Shown here piece after piece: positions 42,486-51,230 of a stretch of 52,748 bases of DNA (positions within the stretch are counted from its first letter, which is position 1; every line of letters starts with the position of its first letter). The position numbers and the translations under genes were made by a program. The stretch is taken from contig NZ_LWUD01000001.1 of assembly GCF_001654615.1 (NCBI RefSeq), positions 1 to 52,748 on the forward strand. Direction: 5' to 3'. This DNA is from Ligilactobacillus aviarius (lineage in GTDB: Bacteria > Bacillota > Bacilli > Lactobacillales > Lactobacillaceae). The notes beneath the pieces are model-generated. The model was not told where the DNA came from. It saw only the letters and a list, made by a program, of their open reading frames with translations, and did no database searches.

Positions 42486-43095
42486 TGCTATTAAATTCCT
42501 GGTATGGATGGTCCTTTAAAATGCGACTGTAAAAGCCAATTTCATGCAAAGTTTCAAGTAACTTCTTCTGGTAATATGCTCCAGATGGCGCGTCTTCAAG
42601 CAAAAAGCCATCTGCTGAAAAGTTTGCTGTAACCTTACCGACCGTGGTGATCATTGGCAATGTGATAAAGCCTAACCGATTAATCACTTCACGCAAAGCT
42701 TCGCCGCCAAATTGACCAGCGCGCATACTATCGGCATAACTGATAATTTTAGTCGGCTTCCGATTGCCTTCAAATGCTAAATAATCAATTGCATTCTTTA
42801 AAACCGCTGGAATTGAATGATTATATTCCGGAGTAATGAAGATGTATCCGTCAGCGGCTTGCATGTCATCAATCCATTGTTGCTCATTGGGCGCAAGTTC
42901 CCGTTCTGGATTATTGATCGGGGGTAAATCTTCATGGAAGAAATCCAAATGATATTGATCTAACGTGATGAATTTGAAATTGATTTCATCACGTTCACCG
43001 ACCAATGGTGCAATTTGATTTTCAAGGTATTTAAACAACCGCTTACCAATCGCAACTTGACGGTTGCTTCCTAAAATAACGTTAACTGTAACCAT
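42478..43095 (-). CDS. NADPH-dependent FMN reductase
   Basis: Flavodoxin-like quinone/azo-type reductase of 205 aa. Seen: ILGSNRQVAIGKRLFKYLE (phosphate-binding loop near the N-terminus), TPEYNHSIPAVLKNAIDYL (the conserved flavin-binding motif) and SYADSMRAGQFGGEALREV. It uses NADPH to reduce FMN or quinones. Its last codons and stop fall at the start of repeat copy A, so the C-terminus may have been rewritten by insertion of the repeat. It follows the DHA2 exporter gene after 21 nt on the same strand: one operon, fitting drug or oxidative stress. Confidence 0.88.
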   Translation of the reverse strand: MVTVNVILGSNRQVAIGKRLFKYLENQIAPLVGERDEINFKFITLDQYHLDFFHEDLPPINNPERELAPNEQQWIDDMQAADGYIFITPEYNHSIPAVLKNAIDYLAFEGNRKPTKIISYADSMRAGQFGGEALREVINRLGFITLPMITTVGKVTANFSADGFLLEDAPSGAYYQKKLLETLHEIGFYSRILKDHPYQEFNSKV

Positions 43096-43116
43096 TTTAT
43101 CGCCTCATTTCGATTT

Positions 43117-44493
43117 TTATTTTTTTGCTGTTGATTTTTGAGTAACTAAAAATGTAAATAACAATGCAATTAACTGCAGGATAAACAGCAGGCAAAATGC
43201 AGTCCGTACACCGGTCATCGTCCCCAAGGCAATTCGGTGCGCTGCACTTTGATGTTCGGCAACGATCGTCGCAACAATTGAGGTTCCCAATGCGCCGGCT
43301 AATTGCTGAACGGTATTCAAAACCGCATTTGCATCGGTACTGAATTGGTCTTCAACTTGATGAAGCCCGCTTGTCATCGTGTTTCCGGAACTAAATGCCT
43401 GTCCCATGATTGCAATCGCAAAGAAGATAACGATCATCCAAATCGTCATTTGCGGCATGAAGATGCTGAAAAGTAAGGTTGCAATTGCATACAAACTGAA
43501 TCCAAGCATAATCGGTTTCCGTGCTCCCCAAACATCGTACAATTTTCCGCCAAGCAGTGACAGGAAAATTCCTAGTGTTGTCCCTGGCAAAAGCAGTAAA
43601 CCAGCAACGAAGGCATTTCGATGAAGTGACAACTGCGCAAAGTTTGGTAACAAGAAACTTGTTCCGAGGATACTGAACTGGGAAATCATCAGTGCGATCG
43701 TGCTTAAATCAAACCGCCAATTTAGGAATACGTTGGTCCGAATCAATGGATGATGCGGCTTCTTTGAATACTTGTAGAATCCAAGAATGGCAAACCCACT
43801 CACCAGCAATAGAACAATTACGCGCCAGTCAAGCCACCCAGAAATTGAAGCCTGGTTCGTTGCAAACACGAGGCTGCTGAACGCAATTGCCAAAATGATC
43901 CAACTGACAAAATCAAATTTCAAATGTTCAATCGCTGATTTTTGAGTAATGGATGTTATTCCAAGAATCAATGAAATCACTAGCAATGGTAATAATACCA
44001 GAAAAATGACCCGCCAACCAAACATTTTAACAATGAAACCGCCCATTGTCGGTCCAACTGCCGGCGCGATTGCAATGATCAGGTTCGCAAACCCCATTAC
44101 CGTTCCGGTCTTGGAAATCGGTACCTGTTCAACAATGATGTTAAACATTAACGGCAATGCGATTCCGGTTCCAATTCCTTGAATCAACCGTCCAAGCAAA
44201 ATAATTGCAAAGGATGGCGCAATCATGGCTGCTACCGTTCCTAAAATAAAGAATAAGTTTGAAATTACAAATAAACTTTTTGTCTTAAAGCTGCGTTTTA
44301 AAAATGACGATGTTGGAATTACGAGTGCAAGAATCAGTAAGTACCCGGTCGTTAACCACTGAACCGCAGATGTTGAAACGTGAAAATCCCGCATGAGCGT
44401 TGGAAAAGCAACGTTCATCGCGGTTTCAACGACAATTCCAGCAAACGATAAAATCCCCGTTGCGGTAACCGCTCGTAAAGTTTTCGAATTCAT
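43117..44493 (-). CDS. MFS drug exporter, 14-helix (DHA2) type
   Basis: A 458-aa exporter with about 14 helices. DHA2 landmarks: VAFPTLMRDFHVSTSAVQWLTTGYLL near the start and IAPAVGPTMGGFIVKMFGWRV in helix 5; C-terminal half with LLLPGTTLGIFLSLLGGKLYDVWG. Third DHA2 paralogue in this window. GGAGG precedes the ATG by about 7 nt. Co-transcribed with the FMN reductase. Substrate unknown. Confidence 0.88.
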   Translation of the reverse strand: MNSKTLRAVTATGILSFAGIVVETAMNVAFPTLMRDFHVSTSAVQWLTTGYLLILALVIPTSSFLKRSFKTKSLFVISNLFFILGTVAAMIAPSFAIILLGRLIQGIGTGIALPLMFNIIVEQVPISKTGTVMGFANLIIAIAPAVGPTMGGFIVKMFGWRVIFLVLLPLLVISLILGITSITQKSAIEHLKFDFVSWIILAIAFSSLVFATNQASISGWLDWRVIVLLLVSGFAILGFYKYSKKPHHPLIRTNVFLNWRFDLSTIALMISQFSILGTSFLLPNFAQLSLHRNAFVAGLLLLPGTTLGIFLSLLGGKLYDVWGARKPIMLGFSLYAIATLLFSIFMPQMTIWMIVIFFAIAIMGQAFSSGNTMTSGLHQVEDQFSTDANAVLNTVQQLAGALGTSIVATIVAEHQSAAHRIALGTMTGVRTAFCLLFILQLIALLFTFLVTQKSTAKK

Positions 44494-44554
44494 TCAATAA
44501 TCCTCCGTAAAAAATATCACAGTTGATTATTATAGCAAACAAAGCGGTTAAAAC

Positions 44555-44592
44555 AAAAGAAGGCCACTCAATGCGACCTTCTTCAAGCTTTT
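44555..44592 (-). terminator. Terminator of nupC
   Basis: AAGAAGG and CCTTCTT form the outer stem with an internal loop before further pairing, flanked by A and T runs. It follows the nupC stop codon. Confidence 0.7.
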
Positions 44593-44602
44593 TTTTAAAA
44601 TA

Positions 44603-45835
44603 TTACCAAACGTATAATCCAACCATTGCAGCTGAAAGAAGGGATACAAGAATTCCTGAAAGAAGCATGTATCCAACGTTCTTTGAGATCAAGTCGTTCT
44701 TTTCACGATTTACGATTCCCTTGAAGCAACCGATGATCATTCCGATTGTTGAAAGGTTAGCAAATGATGTTAAGAAGACTGTCAAGACAGCTCTAAAGTG
44801 TGGTGCAAAAGTATGGATGATTGGTGAAACCTTACCCATAACAACAAATTCGTTGGTGATCAGCTTTGTTCCCATGTACTGACTTAATTGCAAGACAGTG
44901 TGCGGATCGCCACCGACCCCTAAGAGCCATGCAAATGGATAAAGGATGTAGCCAAGGATCTTTTCCATTGACCAAATATGTACTAATGAAAGAATCTTAT
45001 CGATCAAAGCAGCTAAAGCAACGAAAGTGATAACGTTGGCAGCGATGATCAATACCAAACGGCCAGCACCCAAAATTGAGTCGCCTAAGAATGAGAAGAA
45101 TGGTTCTTTCTTGCCGTCAGCTTCAACATCGCCTGATTCTTTGGCTGCTGAGCCTTTCATTGTGGCAATTGTATCTTCGGCTTCTGAAACTTCAACCGGG
45201 TTAAGCATTGCAGTGACGATCAAAGCGTTGATCACGTTGATCGGGACAGCGGTCAAAATGAATTGAGCCGGCATCATTTGCATGTATGAACCTAAAATTG
45301 AAGCTGTAACACAACTCATTGACATCATCGCAAGGGTCAAGTTCCGTGATGCCTTCATTTGTTTCAATTGAAGAGATGAAACAGCTAAGGCTTCAGTGTT
45401 TCCTAAGAACATCATTTCGACAGCGAAGAATGATTCGAACTTCGGTTGCCGGGTGATGAATGCCAAAATCTTTCCGATCCACTTGATAACCCATGGTAAG
45501 AAACCAATGTAAGTTAAGATGTCAAATAATGGAACGATCAAAAGAATTGGCAATAAGACGCTGACAAAGAAGTCCATGTTTTTCACGTGAACCATACTTG
45601 GGATACAGAATGCAATCCCCTTGTATGCGACTTGAATCAATGTGTCGAATCCGGCAGCTAAGCCCTTAACGATGTCACGTCCCCACGGAACCTTAACCAA
45701 GAAGAACGCCATCAAAAGGTTGAAGACTACCATAATGCCGATACCCTTCCAATCGATCTTCTTGCGGTCCTTTGAAAAGAGCCAGCCGATCAGAAGGAAT
45801 ATAAGTAAACCAATAATATTAACTGCGAGATACAA
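44603..45835 (-). CDS. nupC: Concentrative nucleoside transporter NupC
   Basis: Nucleoside-proton symporter of the CNT family, 410 aa. Seen: NLLMAFFLVKVPWGRDIVKGLAAGFDTL, VVNIIGLL-type first helices, GNTEALAVSSLQLKQMKASRN, MSCVTASILGSYMQM and GGDPHTVLQLSQYMGTKLITNEFVVM, which carry the nucleoside- and cation-binding residues. Start is TTG 45835, 6 nt after GGAGGAG. It is downstream of uraA with a 180-nt gap that contains a weak terminator, so both may be parts of one salvage locus but with separate promoters. The broken nucleoside hydrolase at 5.4 kb would have used such imported nucleosides. Confidence 0.92.
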   Translation of the reverse strand: MYLAVNIIGLLIFLLIGWLFSKDRKKIDWKGIGIMVVFNLLMAFFLVKVPWGRDIVKGLAAGFDTLIQVAYKGIAFCIPSMVHVKNMDFFVSVLLPILLIVPLFDILTYIGFLPWVIKWIGKILAFITRQPKFESFFAVEMMFLGNTEALAVSSLQLKQMKASRNLTLAMMSMSCVTASILGSYMQMMPAQFILTAVPINVINALIVTAMLNPVEVSEAEDTIATMKGSAAKESGDVEADGKKEPFFSFLGDSILGAGRLVLIIAANVITFVALAALIDKILSLVHIWSMEKILGYILYPFAWLLGVGGDPHTVLQLSQYMGTKLITNEFVVMGKVSPIIHTFAPHFRAVLTVFLTSFANLSTIGMIIGCFKGIVNREKNDLISKNVGYMLLSGILVSLLSAAMVGLYVW

Positions 45836-45994
45836 TTGTTCTCCTCCTCAATATAATTGCTAGTAAATTTATAACAATCTAATTGTACCCAATTAAATTC
45901 GATAATTCAATCAAAATATTAACATTAATTAAAAATAATACCTTATTGTTTGTAAATCGGTTCTAATATCTAAAATCATTCGTTTAATTTTATT

Positions 45995-46012
45995 AATTGG
46001 TAAGCTCCAATT
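45995..46012 (-). terminator. Weak terminator after uraA
   Basis: AATTGG-TAAGCT-CCAATT begins 7 nt past the uraA stop codon; only six pairs and no clean T run, so read-through into nupC is likely. Confidence 0.4.
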
Positions 46013-46018
46013 TAATTT

Positions 46019-47323
46019 TTAGTCATTGCGTTTGGCCGCTTTGGCTTCAACTTCTTTTTCGCTATTGGCTTTATCTGGCAAAATCAAGTTCAAAATAACC
46101 CCGATGACTGATGCAACAGCTAAGCCAGAGAATTGATATTGCCCAAGTTGAAGGTAAGCATTTCCGATCCCAATAACTAAAATCGTTGAGGCAACCATTA
46201 AGTTACGCTTCTTTCCTAAATCAACTTTGTTATCGATCAAAACCTTTAATCCGTTTGAGGCAATTACCCCGAAAAGCAGGAATGAGATCCCACCGATTAC
46301 CGGACTTGGAATTGATTGGATCAACGCACTTAACTTATCGATAAAACTGAACAGGATTGCAAATAATGCCGCTCCGCCAAGAACGTAAACACTGTGAACC
46401 TTAGTGATTGCAAGAACCCCAATGTTTTCACCGTAACTTGTAACCGGCGGACCCCCTACAAGCCCGGCAATAATTGAAGCCGTCCCATCACCAGCAAGTG
46501 TGTGGTTTAATCCCGGATCCTTGAAGAAATCCCGGTCAGTCAATTCATTCAAGACCATAATGTGCCCCATGTGTTCCGTCATGGTAACGAACGCAATTGG
46601 CGCCATACTTAAGATCGCACCCCAGAAAATATGCGGGTGGTACGTCACAAATGGAATTTGGAATGCTGGCAAACTGATCCAGTGTGCCTTGGCAATCGGC
46701 GCAAAGTTGACCAGACCGAATAAGCATGCAATTCCGTAACCGAAGACGATTCCTAAAAGAATCGGAATCAATCCCATGAATCCTTTGAGATACATGTTAA
46801 AGAAGATCGTAATCATTAAGGTTAACAATGCAACTAAGAAGTACCGCAAGTCATAGTGACCAGCAGCGTTGATCGTTGCATCCTTTGCAGCTGTTCCCGC
46901 GAGCGATAACCCAATTACCATGATGATCGGCCCAACAACGATCGGCGGTAAGATCTTATCGATCCAATCCGAACCGATTTTGCTGACGATCAGCGACACG
47001 ATCAGGTATACACACCCAACGGCAATCGTTCCTTGGGCGATTCCCGGATAACCGACCGTCTTCATTAAGGCAACCATCGGCACAATGAATGAAAAACTCG
47101 ATCCCATATATGCGGGGATCTTGCCTTTCGTAATCAGGATATACATCAACGTTCCGACCCCGGAACTGAATAAGGCGATTCCTGGATTTAGTCCAACCAG
47201 AATTGGAACCAAAACGGTTGAGCCAAACATTGAAAACATATGCTGAATTGACAGTCCGACCCATTGCCCTGGTTTCGGCCGTTCATTGACATCTAAGACA
47301 ACATCGTGTTTCTTTTCAGCCAT
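46019..47323 (-). CDS. uraA: Uracil permease UraA
   Basis: Uracil-proton symporter of the NCS2 family, 434 aa, about 14 helices. Seen: QHMFSMFGSTVLVPILVGLNPGIALFSSGVGTL, the NCS2 signature region GDGTASIIAGLVGGPPVTSYGENIGVLAITKVHS, and the Glu in AFVTMTEHMGHIMVL that contacts uracil in E. coli UraA. ATG 47323 follows TAGGAGG by 8 nt. Its leader has a PyrR-binding motif and a terminator, so expression should fall when UMP is plentiful. Next to metK on the same strand but with its own promoter. Confidence 0.93.
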   Translation of the reverse strand: MAEKKHDVVLDVNERPKPGQWVGLSIQHMFSMFGSTVLVPILVGLNPGIALFSSGVGTLMYILITKGKIPAYMGSSFSFIVPMVALMKTVGYPGIAQGTIAVGCVYLIVSLIVSKIGSDWIDKILPPIVVGPIIMVIGLSLAGTAAKDATINAAGHYDLRYFLVALLTLMITIFFNMYLKGFMGLIPILLGIVFGYGIACLFGLVNFAPIAKAHWISLPAFQIPFVTYHPHIFWGAILSMAPIAFVTMTEHMGHIMVLNELTDRDFFKDPGLNHTLAGDGTASIIAGLVGGPPVTSYGENIGVLAITKVHSVYVLGGAALFAILFSFIDKLSALIQSIPSPVIGGISFLLFGVIASNGLKVLIDNKVDLGKKRNLMVASTILVIGIGNAYLQLGQYQFSGLAVASVIGVILNLILPDKANSEKEVEAKAAKRND

Positions 47324-47340
47324 AAAAACTTCCTCCTAAC

Positions 47341-47453
47341 AAAAAATAGCCTTTGCATATCCTGTGATACACAAAAGCTATTTTCAAATTTGATTTTCTC
47401 AAATAAACCCGAATGTCTTTTGTGGCCTCACAGGACCAAATTAAAGGACTCTT
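47341..47453 (-). promoter_or_regulatory. PyrR-dependent attenuator of uraA
   Basis: On the minus strand the leader holds the PyrR-type binding loop GGTCCTGTGAGGCC (47424-47437) within an outer stem (GTC-TTT with AAA-GAC), the motif recognised by UMP-bound PyrR. About 40 nt further an AATAGC-TTTG/CAAA-GCTATT stem (47344-47384) followed by TTTTTTG is the terminator. PyrR binding would release the terminator by disrupting an antiterminator. pyrR itself is not in the window. Confidence 0.85.
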
Positions 47454-47467
47454 TTAAACTGTCATTC

Positions 47468-47496
47468 AGTATACTTGGCATTCGAGCGATTGTCAA
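47468..47496 (-). promoter_or_regulatory. Promoter of uraA
   Basis: On the minus strand TTGACA (47491-47496), 17 nt, TATACT (47468-47473): near-consensus. It begins 6 nt past the metK stop codon. Confidence 0.85.
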
Positions 47497-47501
47497 ATCA
47501 A

Positions 47502-48698
47502 TTATTTTTCGTTAGCGATTACTTTCTTTAATTCATCGACCTTATCTGTCTTTTCCCATGGAAGGTCAAGATCATCACGGCCGAATGCGCCGTAAGCAGC
47601 GGTTTGCTTGTAAATTGGCCGGCGCAAGTCTAACATCTTGATGATGCCGGCTGGACGTAAATCAAAGACCTTGCGAATTGCAGCCACTAACTTGTCTTCG
47701 CTGACTTTGCCGGTGCCAAAGGTGTTGACTGAAATTGAAACCGGACGAGCAACCCCAATCGCGTATGCAAGTTGAATTTCAACTTCGTCAGCGAAGCCGG
47801 CAGCAACGATATTTTTGGCAATGTACCGGGCAGCGTAACTTGCTGAACGGTCAACCTTGGTTGCGTCTTTTCCAGAGAAGGCTCCGCCACCATGGTGAGC
47901 AGCTCCACCATACGTGTCAACGATGATCTTCCGGCCAGTTAATCCTGAATCCCCGTGAGGACCGCCAATTACGAACCGGCCAGTTGGGTTAACGTAGATC
48001 TTGGTTTGGTCATCCAACAGGTCAGCTGGGATAACCTTCTTAATTACCTTTTCAATAACATCTTTCCGAATTTGTTCAAGTGATGCATCAGCCAAGTGTT
48101 GGGTTGAAAGAACAACCGTGTCAACCCGCTTTGGCTTGTGGTTTTCATCGTATTCGATCGTAACTTGGGCTTTAGCATCCGGTCCAAGGTAAGTTAAAAT
48201 CCCGTTCTTCCGGATTTCAGCAAGTTTACGCATCAACTTGTGGCTTAACATTAACGGCATTGGCATTAATTCCGGTGTTTCGTTAATGGCGTAACCAAAC
48301 ATCATTCCTTGGTCGCCGGCACCGATTTCATCAAATTCATCTTGATCGCCTTCGCGCCGTTCGATTGATTCATCAACCCCCTGCGCAATATCAGGTGATT
48401 GTTCATCAATGGCCGTCAAGACCGCACATGAATCACCGTCAAACCCAAACTTACCATCAACGTAACCAATATCATTGATCGTTTGACGGGCAATCTTTTG
48501 AATGTCAACGTATGCGGAAGTTGACATTTCACCGACAACAACGACTAATCCAGTTGTAACAGTCGTCTCGATCGCAGCCCGGGCTTGCGGGTCCTGCTTT
48601 AAAACAGCATCTAAAATGGCATCGCTGATTTGGTCAGCAATCTTATCTGGATGCCCTTCAGATACAGATTCTGAAGTAAATAAATATTTTTCTGACAT
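47502..48698 (-). CDS. metK: S-adenosylmethionine synthetase
   Basis: Makes S-adenosylmethionine from methionine and ATP; 398 aa, the normal length. Seen: the N-terminal [29 protein letters not shown], and the phosphate loop [19 protein letters not shown]-like segment with the catalytic residues. A SAM-sensing SMK box covers its ribosome binding site, so the product turns down its own translation. It supplies SAM to cfa downstream in the window as well as to general methylation. Confidence 0.97.
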   Translation of the reverse strand: MSEKYLFTSESVSEGHPDKIADQISDAILDAVLKQDPQARAAIETTVTTGLVVVVGEMSTSAYVDIQKIARQTINDIGYVDGKFGFDGDSCAVLTAIDEQSPDIAQGVDESIERREGDQDEFDEIGAGDQGMMFGYAINETPELMPMPLMLSHKLMRKLAEIRKNGILTYLGPDAKAQVTIEYDENHKPKRVDTVVLSTQHLADASLEQIRKDVIEKVIKKVIPADLLDDQTKIYVNPTGRFVIGGPHGDSGLTGRKIIVDTYGGAAHHGGGAFSGKDATKVDRSASYAARYIAKNIVAAGFADEVEIQLAYAIGVARPVSISVNTFGTGKVSEDKLVAAIRKVFDLRPAGIIKMLDLRRPIYKQTAAYGAFGRDDLDLPWEKTDKVDELKKVIANEK

Positions 48699-48704
48699 AA
48701 AAAA

Positions 48705-48786
48705 CGTCCCCCATTTGAATTAATAATTTTAAATGGTTACAAGGCATCTTCACAAACGTGAATCCTATCGGGAATGAATTGTAACT
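48705..48786 (-). promoter_or_regulatory. SMK-box (SAM-III) riboswitch of metK
   Basis: On the minus strand the leader runs GTTACAA...TTCCCGATAGGAT...GAAGATGCCTTGTAACC...GGGGGACG, matching the SMK box: outer stem GTTACAA/TTGTAAC, SAM pocket around CCCGATAGGAT and GAT-GCC, and the Shine-Dalgarno GGGGGAC, which pairs with the core when SAM is bound. The sequence between the core and the Shine-Dalgarno is longer than in Enterococcus faecalis and can form its own ATTT/AAAT stem. It controls translation initiation. Confidence 0.92.
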
Positions 48787-48858
48787 ATTTAAGTGTACTA
48801 TGCTATTCTATCATTTTTAACAAAACGCGCAATAAGAATGTGCGATAAGATAAATCAA

Positions 48859-49350
48859 TTAAAACAACTTAAACTGATAATTCATTTTCTTGCCAATTTT
48901 ATTAAGGGTTAAGTCTAATTGCCGCCTTATATCTTTATCTTTACTTAAACTAACCTTTTTCCCTGACTCCGTTTCATAGTCTTTTTGTTCGATGTCATAA
49001 AAATAATCCTGATGATTCCTTTTATCAATTACCTCCCAACCCCCAGCATTTTTAGGGGTGTCACTCATAACATAGAGATATCTAGAGGAATTAACCTTAA
49101 TCGTATATGAATACCAAAAAGTATCTTCGTATTCTTCAGAACTTCCACCACTTTTTTCAATTAAATCATAGTTTGATTGTGGGAGACCACAATTACAATT
49201 TTTGTATAAATATGTCATTTTTTGTTCAACATTATAAAAATTGTTAAACAAAACAATTCTGACTCCACCAGCAATCAAATCAAACATTAGCCATAGTATA
49301 AATCCCCATTTGATTATTTTTTTGATCCATGTACCTATCTTTTTAATCAA
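48859..49350 (-). CDS. Membrane-anchored protein of unknown function
   Basis: A 163-aa protein with a basic N-terminus (MIKKIGTWIKKIIK), one hydrophobic helix at about residues 14-36, and a polar C-terminal domain of about 125 aa with YLYKNCNCG (Cys pair), YDLIEKSGGSSEEYEDTFWYSYTIKV and a Lys-rich end. It should hang on the membrane with the domain outside. I do not recognise a family. TTG 49350 follows GGAG by about 10 nt. It begins 19 nt after the 57-aa gene, so they form a pair. A+T-rich compared with metK and cfa, suggesting transfer. Confidence 0.65.
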   Translation of the reverse strand: MIKKIGTWIKKIIKWGFILWLMFDLIAGGVRIVLFNNFYNVEQKMTYLYKNCNCGLPQSNYDLIEKSGGSSEEYEDTFWYSYTIKVNSSRYLYVMSDTPKNAGGWEVIDKRNHQDYFYDIEQKDYETESGKKVSLSKDKDIRRQLDLTLNKIGKKMNYQFKLF

Positions 49351-49369
49351 CTAAGTAACGTCTCCAATT

Positions 49370-49543
49370 CTACTCATTTATATTCCAAGTATTTTTTAAA
49401 TTTTCCCAATCATCAGGAGTAAGAATCTTCACATTTCCATCTTGAAGTTGTTGAATTGATTCGCGTAAAAATTCACGGCTTTGCTTATTTTCTAATAAAT
49501 ATGCTGTTTCGTCTAATGAAGTGTGGTTATGAATTAATTTCAT
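49370..49543 (-). CDS. Small 57-aa antitoxin-like protein
   Basis: ATG 49543 to TAG 49370, 57 aa, too short for usual gene finders; AAAGGGG lies 7 nt before the ATG. The sequence has an N-terminal polar part (MKLIHNHTSLDETAYLLENK) and a helical middle (SREFLRESIQQLQDG) followed by NVKILTPDDWENL. The ENKQSREFLRESIQQLQDG stretch recalls the C-terminal half of RelB/Phd-type antitoxins, which wrap their toxins, but no partner toxin I know is adjacent. The next gene, 19 nt downstream, encodes the 163-aa membrane protein. Identification is tentative. Confidence 0.6.
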   Translation of the reverse strand: MKLIHNHTSLDETAYLLENKQSREFLRESIQQLQDGNVKILTPDDWENLKNTWNINE

Positions 49544-49729
49544 CGTTTTCCCCTTTATTTAAACGTACAGTGCCAAATTTAATTGTATTCTTAGCATATA
49601 TTTTTTAATTTGGCAAGCTACAAACAAATCAATCAATTTGTATCTAAATGTCAGGAATGGTAAAATTTAAACTATTAGATATATCTTGATATCTATAATT
49701 GCTAATTATTATATATTGGGGGCATTTAT
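49544..49729. other. Intergenic region between the small pair and cfa
   Basis: Holds TATAAT at 49694-49699 as -10 of cfa (no good -35), the inverted repeats ACAAAT-CAATCA-ATTTGT (49624-49641) and TAGATA-TATCTTGA-TATCTA near 49677-49696, and the GGGGG ribosome binding site of cfa. Nothing else was seen. Confidence 0.5.
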
Positions 49730-50902
49730 ATGCTTGATAGCATGCTTTTTAAAACCATTTTGAAGCATTCCTTTGATTTTCCGGTCAAAGTCAACTATGC
49801 TGATGGTTCAAGCAAACAATACGGTGGCGATGGAACTCCCGAAGCAGTGATTACCTTTCGTGATAATATCCCTGTTAAGGAATTGATCAAGAATCCATCC
49901 GTCTGTCTTGGCGAAGCATATATGGATGGCATTATTGATATCCAAGGCTCGATCCAAAAGATCATTGCCTCTGCATATCGTTCAGAAGGCAGCTTTTTGC
50001 GCAGTGCCAAACTGAAAAAGTACCACCCTCACCAAGATCATTCTGAAAACAAAAATAAGGCGGATATTCAAAGCCATTACGACATCGGAAATGACTTTTA
50101 CAAGTTGTGGCTGGATTCAACGATGACTTACTCATGTGCCTACTTTGAAAATCCAGATGATACCTTGGAACAAGCACAAATGAATAAGGTTCACCACATT
50201 TTAAAGAAGCTCGATCCGCAACCGGGCAAGACCATGCTTGATATTGGTTGTGGCTGGGGAACATTGATGTTGACGGCCGCCAAGGAATATAACCTGAAAG
50301 TTACTGGGATTACCTTGAGTAAGGAACAGTACAACTACGTTAACCAACAAATCAAGGAACTTGGACTTGAAGGTCAAGCTGAAGTAATCCTTGAAGACTA
50401 CCGTGAGCTGAAACACGAACCGTTTGATTACATTACAAGCGTCGGGATGTTCGAACACGTCGGCCATGATGAGTTACCGCGGTACTTCAAGATCATCAAT
50501 AAGTACCTTAAAGATGACGGAATCGCCTTGATCCACGGAATCACGCGGCAACAAGGCGGGGCTTCCAATGCCTGGCTTGATAAATACATCTTCCCTGGCG
50601 GCTACATTCCAGGATTGGTTGAAAACATGACTAACATTGTCGAAGCCGAACTTCAATTATCTGATCTTGAAAGTTTGCGGCGGCATTATCAAAAGACGCT
50701 TGAAATCTGGGACAAGAACTTTAACGCGCACCGTGAAGAAATTGTTGCGAAAATGGGTGAACGGTTTGCACGGATGTGGGACTTGTACTTGCAAGCATGT
50801 GCCGCTTCATTTGAATCCGGCAACATTGATGTCATGCAGTTCCAATTAACCAAGGGGCCAAGCGGAATCAACATGCCAATGACCCGCGAATACATGAACT
50901 AA
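49730..50902 (+). CDS. cfa: Cyclopropane-fatty-acyl-phospholipid synthase
   Basis: Adds a methylene group from SAM across the double bond of membrane fatty acids, raising acid and ethanol tolerance. The 390-aa protein has an N-terminal lipid-binding part ([15 protein letters not shown]), then the SAM-binding motif [47 protein letters not shown] and the C-terminal WxxNFxxH...[20 protein letters not shown], the family's standard elements. GGGGG precedes the ATG. It is a single-gene transcript with a good terminator. Confidence 0.95.
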   Translation: MLDSMLFKTILKHSFDFPVKVNYADGSSKQYGGDGTPEAVITFRDNIPVKELIKNPSVCLGEAYMDGIIDIQGSIQKIIASAYRSEGSFLRSAKLKKYHPHQDHSENKNKADIQSHYDIGNDFYKLWLDSTMTYSCAYFENPDDTLEQAQMNKVHHILKKLDPQPGKTMLDIGCGWGTLMLTAAKEYNLKVTGITLSKEQYNYVNQQIKELGLEGQAEVILEDYRELKHEPFDYITSVGMFEHVGHDELPRYFKIINKYLKDDGIALIHGITRQQGGASNAWLDKYIFPGGYIPGLVENMTNIVEAELQLSDLESLRRHYQKTLEIWDKNFNAHREEIVAKMGERFARMWDLYLQACAASFESGNIDVMQFQLTKGPSGINMPMTREYMN

Positions 50903-50918
50903 ACTGAATAAAAATAAC

Positions 50919-50951
50919 AAAATGGCAAGGTCAAGAACCTTGTCATTTTTT
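50919..50951 (+). terminator. Terminator of cfa
   Basis: AAATG-G-CAAGGT pairs with ACCTTG-T-CATTT around CAAGA, followed by TTTTTT. Confidence 0.85.
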
Positions 50952-50962
50952 ATACTAAAAGG

Positions 50963-51127
50963 AAGGTGTGACAAAACTTTAAAAACGAGCGTGGTGGAAG
51001 CAGAAAAGCGAATGAATCGCGTCAGCATAGATTCGGAGATTTTCGAACTTCCACTCAGCTCGTTTGTTTTGGAACCCGATTATGCGAATATAGCAAAGGA
51101 GGTTGCGACTTATATCACAACCTCCTT
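50963..51127 (+). repeat. Structured repeat, copy B
   Basis: About 165 nt, inverted copy of 42323-42485, lying downstream of cfa in its reading direction, after the terminator. Stems seen: AAACGAGC (50983-50990) with GCTCGTTT (51058-51065), GTGGAAG (50994-51000) with CTTCCAC (51048-51054), and a final hairpin AAGGAGGTTG/CAACCTCCTT (about 51095-51127). The stems are kept in copy A with compensating or wobble changes. It carries no ORF that is shared between copies. Confidence 0.8.
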
Positions 51128-51134
51128 CATTAGC

Positions 51135-51217
51135 AATCCATTGGTGGACGGCCCGCCCACATCTCTTTTTGTATACCTCACGGGTGCGATCGCTGCCTGT
51201 TCGATCCTCAATGGATT
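51135..51217. other. Compact structured element of unknown role
   Basis: A perfect 9-bp closing stem (AATCCATTG at 51135-51143 with CAATGGATT at 51209-51217) encloses further pairs: GTGG/CCAC and GATCG/CGATC. It is G+C-richer than the surroundings. It lies right beside repeat copy B and after fumC in that gene's reading direction. Strand and function are not clear; no known RNA family was recognised. Confidence 0.5.
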
Positions 51218-51230
51218 CCTTTCTCAATTT

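Noticed and set aside
45836-46018. Purine or other riboswitch upstream of nupC
   Set aside because: The 180-nt gap is A+T-rich, holding only a weak terminator stem; no conserved aptamer core was found.
51135-51217. T-box leader because of GGTGG and nested stems
   Set aside because: It follows fumC instead of preceding an aminoacyl-tRNA synthetase or amino-acid gene and lacks a full T-box sequence and specifier loop.
50979-51227. Open frame of 82 codons on the minus strand
   Set aside because: Same structured repeat and element read in the opposite direction; composition is set by the stems, and copy A does not keep the frame.
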